From: Lentisphaerota bacterium | Lineage (GTDB): Bacteria > Verrucomicrobiota > Lentisphaeria > Victivallales > Victivallaceae | DNA length: 64,000 nucleotides | NCBI GenBank assembly: GCA_015061775.1 | Contig: SUVY01000001.1 | Location: 1-64,000, forward strand | Direction: 5' to 3' | Part shown: positions 58,383-64,000 of the stretch, piece after piece | Position numbering within the stretch: the stretch's first letter is position 1 | Layout of the letters: each line of letters starts with the position of its first letter | Notes under the pieces: model-generated | What the model saw: only the letters and a program-made list of their open reading frames with translations | Database searches by the model: none | Told to the model about the DNA's origin: nothing | Position numbers and translations under genes: made by a program

Positions 58383-60704
58383 ATGAATTTTGCAAAGAAG
58401 ATTTCGGCACTTTCCATCGCCGGCGCTGTATTGACCTGCAGCGCGGCTGAGGTGGGGAGTGTTGTGTTTAAACAGACGGGCAACTCCCGTTTGCAGGAGT
58501 CAATGCTGAAAGCTTATACCAGATTGGCTCCCGGAGTGGAGTTTTCTCAGGATAAACTTGACGCCGACATCAAAAGTCTGCACAATACCGGGCATTTCGC
58601 CGATGTTTCCGGAGAATATACGACTTTGAAAAACGGCAAGATAAATGTGACTTATCATCTCAAAAGCCGTCCGAGAATTTCCAAAATAGATTTTTCCGGT
58701 AATGTGAAGTTTCCGACCCATGAGCTGGGCAAGGAGCTCACCATTTATTCCGGAATGGTTTTCAGCGACAAAGAGTTGCTCAACAGCACACGTAAACTGC
58801 GTAAGTTTTATTTTGACCGCGGATACCGCGATGCAAAAGTACAGCTTCCCCATATCGTTCCTGCCCCGGACGGCACGGTGAACATAACTTTTGTCATTGA
58901 GGAAAATCTGCGTCTTAAAGTCAATGATGTGTTTTTCGAGGGAGCTACTGTTTTCTCCCGTTGGGATCTGCGTCACTCTATCGCCAACCGTTTCAGTTAT
59001 CTCAACTGGATACCGCTGGTCAACGACTATATCCACATGGGTATGCTCGACCGCAACGAACTTGAACTCGATAAAGCCCGTCTGAGAGAAAAATATCAGG
59101 ATGAGGGATATCTTGATTTCAAGATAGAAGAGGTCGTTACCCAGGCAAAGGCTGATGATCCGGAGTATATCGATATCACCTTCAAAGTAAAAGAGGGCGA
59201 GCCTTACAAAGTAGGAAAAATAACTGTTTCCGGAAACACCCTCTACAAGACCGAAGAGCTGCTTGCCAAAGTCCGTCTTGTTGAAGGAGATCTTTTCCGC
59301 CGCAGCAACGAGCAGGCGTCCATTCGCGGAATAACTGCTCTTTATGAGTCTCTTGGATACTGCGATGTCACCTGTCGTGCGGTAAGAAAAGAAGACTTTG
59401 CCAAAAAAATCTGTCACGTTGATTTCATCCTCACTGAGGGACGCAAATATAATGTTCGCGACGTTATCATCGTCGGAAACACCGCGACCAAAGATAAAGT
59501 CATCCGCCGCGAACTCGCCATTCAGCCGGGAGATCCGGTTGACCGTAACCGCATTGATGTCAGCCGCCGTCGTCTGCTCGGAATGGGCTACTTCACAAAA
59601 GTTGAAGCAGCCGCAGTCAACGCTGACGCGCTCGACGAAAAAGATGTCCGTATCACAGTTGAAGAGAAAGAGAGCCGCTATCAATTCCGTATCGGAGCAG
59701 GAGTGTCAGACTCAAGTTCTTTCTTCGGTATGGCTGAGATATCTACCGACAACTTCGATATCGCCAATCCGAAAAACTGGTTCTATGGCGGAGGTCAGCG
59801 TCTGCGTCTTCGCGGTATTCTCGGAGTCGAAAACTCCGGATTCAATCTGGACTTTGTCGAGCCGTGGCTGGCTGATATGCCCATACGCTTTGAGCTTTCA
59901 GGCTTCATGAATGAAGTTGAATATGACAACTGGGATGAAAAACGTGTCGGAGGCAGAATGAGTTTCCAGCGTAAAGTTTTCGATGACTTTACGTCTGTCA
60001 CTCTCGGATATAAATTTGAGGTCGTGCGGGTCACTAATGTCAGCGATGATCTCAAATGGTATCTCGATGACAAAGATATGTCCGGAACTCATCTGGTCAG
60101 CCAGCCGTCAATTTTGATTTCCCGTGATACTCGCGACAGCCTGACTGATCCGACTGAGGGATACCATGTGAGCCTCTTCGGTTCGATTACTCCGCGCTTC
60201 CTTGGATCAAGCTCAGATTATTACCGTCTTGAGGCTAAAGGAAGTTATTACACCAACTTCTTCGATAAAGCCATCGTCGTTATGGTCGGAGCAAAAGTCG
60301 GTACAGTTGCGACCTTCAGCCGCAGCGATGATGTTCCGGTCTTCGAGCGTTATTTCCTCGGCGGCGGAGAGTCCATCCGCGGATTTGATTACCGCAGCAT
60401 CGGTCCCGTCCGCAACGGAGAAAACATCGGAGGTCAAACCATGCTGCTGCTGACCGCCGAAGTCAGCCATCCGATCTGGGGACCTGTCCGCGGAGCGTTC
60501 TTTATCGACGCCGGAAACGCCTGGGATAACTCTTATTCCATGTCCTTGAGTGATATCAATGTCGGAGCTGGTTGGGGACTGCGTGTGAAACTTCCGCAGA
60601 TCAATATGCCCATCAAGCTTGACATAGCTTATCCCATCATCAACAACCAGGATAATGAGAGCAGCAAGGTCCGTCTGCACTTTAATGTTGGATTTACCTT
60701 CTGA
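58383..60704 (+). CDS. bamA: Outer membrane protein assembly factor BamA
   Basis: A 773-residue outer membrane protein: signal peptide (MNFAKKISALSIAGAVLTCSAA), five POTRA repeats (~25-420) and a 16-strand beta barrel (~430-773). The barrel region has FFGMAEISTDNFDIANPKNWFYGGGQRLRLRG, GGGESIRGFDYRSIGPV (the conserved substrate-folding RGF segment) and ends in Phe. It inserts outer membrane proteins. The ATG at 58383 is selected; in-frame codons upstream overlap dnaB. It is followed 7 bp later by mazG. The usual downstream skp and lpxD genes are absent. Confidence 0.95.
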   Translation: MNFAKKISALSIAGAVLTCSAAEVGSVVFKQTGNSRLQESMLKAYTRLAPGVEFSQDKLDADIKSLHNTGHFADVSGEYTTLKNGKINVTYHLKSRPRISKIDFSGNVKFPTHELGKELTIYSGMVFSDKELLNSTRKLRKFYFDRGYRDAKVQLPHIVPAPDGTVNITFVIEENLRLKVNDVFFEGATVFSRWDLRHSIANRFSYLNWIPLVNDYIHMGMLDRNELELDKARLREKYQDEGYLDFKIEEVVTQAKADDPEYIDITFKVKEGEPYKVGKITVSGNTLYKTEELLAKVRLVEGDLFRRSNEQASIRGITALYESLGYCDVTCRAVRKEDFAKKICHVDFILTEGRKYNVRDVIIVGNTATKDKVIRRELAIQPGDPVDRNRIDVSRRRLLGMGYFTKVEAAAVNADALDEKDVRITVEEKESRYQFRIGAGVSDSSSFFGMAEISTDNFDIANPKNWFYGGGQRLRLRGILGVENSGFNLDFVEPWLADMPIRFELSGFMNEVEYDNWDEKRVGGRMSFQRKVFDDFTSVTLGYKFEVVRVTNVSDDLKWYLDDKDMSGTHLVSQPSILISRDTRDSLTDPTEGYHVSLFGSITPRFLGSSSDYYRLEAKGSYYTNFFDKAIVVMVGAKVGTVATFSRSDDVPVFERYFLGGGESIRGFDYRSIGPVRNGENIGGQTMLLLTAEVSHPIWGPVRGAFFIDAGNAWDNSYSMSLSDINVGAGWGLRVKLPQINMPIKLDIAYPIINNQDNESSKVRLHFNVGFTF

Positions 60705-60711
60705 GCTTGAT

Positions 60712-61521
60712 ATGGATAACACCGCGTACACACCGGATTCCGACGGATTGATATCAGTTTTGCGCCGTTTGCGTGCTCCGGACGGTTGTCCGTGGGATCG
60801 AAAGCAGACCCGTGAGAGTCTCTCCCGCCACCTTGCCGGAGAGACAGGGGAACTGCTCGATGCCATCGATCGCAACTGCAGCACAGACATCTGCGATGAG
60901 CTCGGAGATGTTCTTATGAATATCTATCTCCAGATTCTTGTCGCCGAGGAGAAGGGAGAGTTTTCTTTCAGCGACGTGTGGAAAAACATCGTCGATAAGA
61001 TGATTCGCCGTCACGAGCATATTTTCGGCGATGCCCATGCGGAAACTCCGGAAGATGTTACACGCATCTGGCTGGAAGTCAAACGAAAAGAGAAAGAAGG
61101 CAAAGCCGTTCCAGAGACTTATCTCGGATCTGTAAAGCACTCCCTTTCTGCTCTTGAACGGGCGGAAAAGCTTCAGAAAAAGGCTTCTGAGGTCGGTTTT
61201 GATTGGAACGATATCAAAGATGTAAGTTCCAAAGTCCGCGAAGAGATCGGTGAAGTTGAAGAAGCAGTTTGTTCCGGAGACAATGACAAAATCAACGAAG
61301 AGTTGAGTGATCTGCTTTTTTCAGTAGTCAATCTTATCCGTTTCAACAACTCCCGCAGTTCCGAAGAACTGCTGCGGGCGGCAAACCGTAAATTTGAACG
61401 CCGCTTCAACTACGTTGAAAAAGAACTTAAAGCAAAGGGTATCGAGCTCGGAAATGCAACGGCTGAGCAGATGGAAACCCTGTGGCAGAAATGTAAAGAT
61501 GAGGAAAACGATAATGCGTAA
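60712..61521 (+). CDS. mazG: Nucleoside triphosphate pyrophosphohydrolase MazG
   Basis: A 269-residue protein with two MazG domains. The N-terminal domain has LRAPDGCPWDRKQTRESLSRHLAGETGELLDAID and DELGDVLMNIYLQILVAEEKG. The C-terminal domain has KKASEVGFDWNDIKDVSSKVREEIGEVEEAV and EELSDLLFSVVNLIRFN; both carry E-x-x-E/D metal ligands. It hydrolyses NTPs, including aberrant ones and possibly (p)ppGpp-linked nucleotides. Start MDNTAYTPDSDG is chosen, since earlier in-frame codons lie inside bamA. Its stop overlaps arnB by 8 bp. Confidence 0.92.
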   Translation: MDNTAYTPDSDGLISVLRRLRAPDGCPWDRKQTRESLSRHLAGETGELLDAIDRNCSTDICDELGDVLMNIYLQILVAEEKGEFSFSDVWKNIVDKMIRRHEHIFGDAHAETPEDVTRIWLEVKRKEKEGKAVPETYLGSVKHSLSALERAEKLQKKASEVGFDWNDIKDVSSKVREEIGEVEEAVCSGDNDKINEELSDLLFSVVNLIRFNNSRSSEELLRAANRKFERRFNYVEKELKAKGIELGNATAEQMETLWQKCKDEENDNA

Positions 61522-62653
61522 AGATTTTCTTCCGTTTACCCGTCCTCAGGTCACTGAGGAAGATATAGCTTGTGTCAGTGAAGTTTTGAGATCCGGATGG
61601 ATCACTAACGGTCCCGCTAACAGCAATTTTGAAAAGGCGGTTGCAGGGTTGTCAAACAGTAATCATGCTGTTGCAGTTGCAAGTGCAACCGGTGCAATGC
61701 ACATCCTTCTTGAGTGCATGAATATCGGGGAGGGCGATGAAGTAGTGCTTCCTTCAATGACCTGGGTCTCCATGGTCAATATGGTTGAGCTGGTCGGAGC
61801 TAAGCCTGTATTTGCTGATATTGACCGTGAGACTATGCTGGTAACTCCCGAAAGCGTATCTGCTGTTATCAGTGACCGTACTAAAATGATCATGCCGGTT
61901 CACTTCGCCGGAGTTCCGGTCGATCTCGATGGAATAAAAGCTGTCTCTAAAGGTATTCCCATTGTTGAAGATGCCGCCCATGCGGTCGGAACTTACTACA
62001 AAGGCAGGCATATCGGTTCTGACAACTCAGCAATATACAGTTTTCATGCCATCAAGAATATCACTTGCGGCGAAGGAGGCATGTTTGTCACCAATGACGC
62101 TGAACTTGAAAAACTTATGCGCCGCTGGAAATTCCACGGAATATCCATGGATGCTTTTGACAGAGAGAACCGCGGTCGTTCTCCGCAGGCAGAGGTAGTC
62201 GAGCCTGGTTTCAAATACAATCTTACAGATATCTGCGCTTCTCTCGGACTTAATCAGCTCAAACGTTTGGATGAGATCAATGCAAAACGAACTCAGCTCG
62301 CGCTTAAATACCGTGAGCTGTTGGCGGATATCCCTGAGATAAGACCGCTCGGAGATCCTTCCGGATACGATTTTACAAGTGCATGGCATCTTTTTGTTGT
62401 TCGGGTTGATACTCCGAAAATAGACCGTGACACCTTTATGGCTGAACTCAAAAAGTTGAACATCGGAACAGGTCTGCATTTCAGGTGCGCCCATTTGCAG
62501 AAATATTACCGGGAAAAATATGGTTATCAGCCAGGTGTCCTTCCGAATACCGAATATAACAGCGACAGTATCTGCAGTCTGCCGCTCTTTCCTGACATGA
62601 CAGAAGATGATGTTGCGGATGTAGTTGAGGCTATCCGCACCGTTCTTGCATAA
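61514..62653 (+). CDS. arnB: UDP-4-amino-4-deoxy-L-arabinose aminotransferase-like (ArnB), DegT family
   Basis: A 379-residue PLP enzyme of the DegT/DnrJ/EryC1/StrS class. It matches E. coli ArnB nearly end to end: FLPFTRPQVTEEDIACVSEVLRSGWITNGP, EDAAHAVGTYYKGRHIG, the PLP-lysine block FHAIKNITCGEGGMFVTND (Lys181), KFHGISMDAFDR, PQAEVVEPGFKYNLTDI, IGTGLHFRCAHLQKYYREKYG and the C-terminal CSLPLFPDMTEDD. ArnB makes UDP-L-Ara4N, used to modify lipid A. Length equals E. coli ArnB. An arnT-like gene follows directly. The other arn genes would lie beyond the window if present. Confidence 0.88.
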   Translation: MRKDFLPFTRPQVTEEDIACVSEVLRSGWITNGPANSNFEKAVAGLSNSNHAVAVASATGAMHILLECMNIGEGDEVVLPSMTWVSMVNMVELVGAKPVFADIDRETMLVTPESVSAVISDRTKMIMPVHFAGVPVDLDGIKAVSKGIPIVEDAAHAVGTYYKGRHIGSDNSAIYSFHAIKNITCGEGGMFVTNDAELEKLMRRWKFHGISMDAFDRENRGRSPQAEVVEPGFKYNLTDICASLGLNQLKRLDEINAKRTQLALKYRELLADIPEIRPLGDPSGYDFTSAWHLFVVRVDTPKIDRDTFMAELKKLNIGTGLHFRCAHLQKYYREKYGYQPGVLPNTEYNSDSICSLPLFPDMTEDDVADVVEAIRTVLA

Positions 62654-62661
62654 CAGATACA

Positions 62662-64000
62662 ATGTTGTTTTCATCCGACAGTCCTGCTCCGTTAAGCCGC
62701 CGCAGCGAGGTGGTATTCTGGTGTTTTGCCGTTTTTATGCTGTTGCTGCACCTGGGACACAATGCCTTGTGGGGGCTTGAAGGCCGCAGCTCGGAAGTCA
62801 TTCGCGAGATGCTGCTGACAGGAGATTATTTCAATCCGCAGATAAACGGCGTTTTGGATGCGGCACGTCTTCCGTTGAGTTACTGGGTGATGCTGCCGGC
62901 GGCAATGCTGCTCGGACTTGATGAATTTACTATGCGGCTTCCCGCAGTAATTGCGGCATTGATAACGCTCTGGGCTACCCGGCAGATCGCGCGCAAGCTT
63001 TTTGATGAGTACACGGCATTGCTTGCGATGTGGCTGTTGTTGTCAACTTACGGTTTCGTTTTCTGGGCGCGTATGGCTGCTCCGGATATGGCGAATGCCG
63101 CGGCAGTTTCCTGCGCTGTGGTGAGTTTTCTTTATTGGAAAGAAGTACCTGACTTCAAGGATTATTTTTCATTCTATCTGCTGCTTGCTGTCGGCTCTCT
63201 GTTTAAAGGAATTCCCATGGTCGCAGTTGTGCTGGTCTTGGTTTTTCCGCTCTTTATCAGCCGCAAACAATGGAAAAATCATCTGAATTTCCGTCATCTG
63301 CTTGCGATATTTTGTGCGGTGTGCCTGGGACTTTTTCCGTATTGGTTTTTTGGAACCTCCGGACATCACTCTGCATGCGGTGGTATGCATCTGCTGTGGG
63401 ACAATCAGATCGTGCGTATTCTTGGCGCAAAGAGCTCCAGTGAGCCATTTTACAGTTATATCTATGAACTTCCCCGTATTCTTCTTCCGTGGAGTGCAGT
63501 TTTTGCTGTAAGCTTCTTTGTGTTTATCAAACGCCGCAAAGAGCTGACTGCTGATTTTGTTTCTCTGCTTTATGGAATGGTCCTCGCGTTTATCCTTTTC
63601 TCTTTTTCCGGAAGCCGTGCATGGTATTATCTGCTTCCGCTTGTTCCGTTCTGCGCTGTTGTTATGGCAGCGGCGTTGAATGGATTTGCCGGTTCAAGTC
63701 CTGCGGGCAGGGCGGTAATTGGTTTTATGCGCGCTGTATTGCTGATTACGGGATCACTTGCGCTGGCACTTCCGATAGCTCTGCCGCTTCAGGGAATGAT
63801 TTTTTCCAGCCGCCTTCCCGGAGTGATGATTGCCGCCATCTGTTTTGCCGGATTTGTCGTAGTTGTACTTATGACATTTGATCAGCCTGAAGAAAATGTC
63901 ATTTCACGGATGCTTGGATTGGCTCCGCGGACTGCTTCTCTTGTCTGCGGAATGGCGATTGCTGTGACTGTTATATTCTGTGTAGTTATTCCGGGATTTA
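62662..64000 (+). CDS. ArnT-like glycosyltransferase (GT83/GT39), truncated by window edge
   Basis: A membrane glycosyltransferase starting at ATG 62662, 8 bp after arnB, and open to the end of the window (~446 residues visible). It shows repeated hydrophobic helices and an N-terminal loop GLEGRSSEVIREMLLTGDYFNPQINGVLDAARLPLSYWV, aligning in layout with the ArnT loop D-E-x-R-Y-A-E-I-x-R-E-M-L-x-x-G-D-W. The Asp-Glu-x-Arg pattern is replaced here by Leu-Glu-Gly-Arg, keeping the Glu. Context after ArnB supports transfer of an amino-sugar from a lipid carrier to lipid A, but this is inference. Confidence 0.78.
   Translation, partial: MLFSSDSPAPLSRRSEVVFWCFAVFMLLLHLGHNALWGLEGRSSEVIREMLLTGDYFNPQINGVLDAARLPLSYWVMLPAAMLLGLDEFTMRLPAVIAALITLWATRQIARKLFDEYTALLAMWLLLSTYGFVFWARMAAPDMANAAAVSCAVVSFLYWKEVPDFKDYFSFYLLLAVGSLFKGIPMVAVVLVLVFPLFISRKQWKNHLNFRHLLAIFCAVCLGLFPYWFFGTSGHHSACGGMHLLWDNQIVRILGAKSSSEPFYSYIYELPRILLPWSAVFAVSFFVFIKRRKELTADFVSLLYGMVLAFILFSFSGSRAWYYLLPLVPFCAVVMAAALNGFAGSSPAGRAVIGFMRAVLLITGSLALALPIALPLQGMIFSSRLPGVMIAAICFAGFVVVVLMTFDQPEENVISRMLGLAPRTASLVCGMAIAVTVIFCVVIPGF

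Noticed and set aside
58500..59684. Minus-strand open frame of ~390 codons opposite bamA
   Set aside because: Antisense to the POTRA region of BamA; low-complexity composition, no domain, no RBS.
1..64000. tRNA genes, rRNA, prophage or CRISPR-Cas
   Set aside because: All gaps between genes were read on both strands for the T-arm GGTTCRANTCC and cloverleaf layout and for repeat-spacer arrays; none was found.

Overview
The window is a dense, mostly chromosomal-core stretch from a Gram-negative (diderm) bacterium. BamA with a C-terminal Phe, Lgt, PilB/PilC-type assembly genes and an ArnB/ArnT-like pair point to an outer membrane. The H-x9-DG class of prepilin ([18 protein letters not shown]...) together with the general gene content suggests the PVC superphylum, most likely Lentisphaerota (Victivallis-like). 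That assignment is inference from protein style, not from a marker-gene search. No rRNA, tRNA, CRISPR array, transposase, integrase or prophage gene was seen.

Layout. 1-531: end of a PocR/AraC-type regulator. 557-5937 (minus): five-gene operon DUF368 > lgt > rluD > MFS > putP-like. 6020-7849 (plus): cobalamin riboswitch, an H-x9-DG pseudopilin and a BtuF-like B12-binding protein. 7856-17990 (minus): housekeeping run uracil-DNA glycosylase, ABC exporter pair, inositol-phosphatase-like enzyme, queF, argJ, purQ, accD, SRP RNA, rph, dnaX. 17992-25057 (plus): argG, an RpoD-like sigma factor, and a three-gene Fe3+/polyamine-type ABC importer. 25060-28076: a GH36-like alpha-galactosidase and a small secreted protein, bracketed by related hairpin elements. 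28077-29726 (minus): GT-C membrane glycosyltransferase. 29880-38374 (plus): two PilB/GspE ATPases, PilC/GspF, coaX, an unknown secreted protein and an OmpR/EnvZ-type two-component system. 38450-47576 (minus): transketolase, phosphomannomutase, Nudix, MBL hydrolase, tyrA, orphan ABC ATPase, AraC regulator, TIM-barrel epimerase and Gfo/Idh/MocA oxidoreductase. 47722-64000 (plus): ruvB, zinc-ribbon protein, AlbA_2 protein, DinG-type helicase, a roughly 350-nt structured leader, prs, rplY, pth, rpsF, ssb, rpsR, rplI, dnaB, bamA, mazG, arnB and a truncated arnT-like gene.

How it works together. Most of the window is housekeeping: replication and repair (dnaX, dnaB, ssb, ruvB, UDG, DinG), translation (rpsF, rpsR, rplI, rplY, pth, rluD, queF), and amino-acid and nucleotide synthesis (argG, argJ, tyrA, purQ, prs). 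The accessory signals are a B12-sensing RNA in front of a pseudopilin plus a solute-binding protein, a two-ATPase pilus/secretion operon, carbohydrate genes with local AraC regulators, and a lipid-A-modification-like pair at the right edge. Nine promoters read by eye share the pattern TTGnnA - 16/17 bp - TGn-TATATT or close to it, and several of them settle start-codon choices.

The best candidates for something undescribed are the riboswitch/pseudopilin/BtuF unit, the structured RNA region upstream of prs, the Cys/His/Asp-rich tail on transketolase, and a sigma factor with changed -12-recognition residues.
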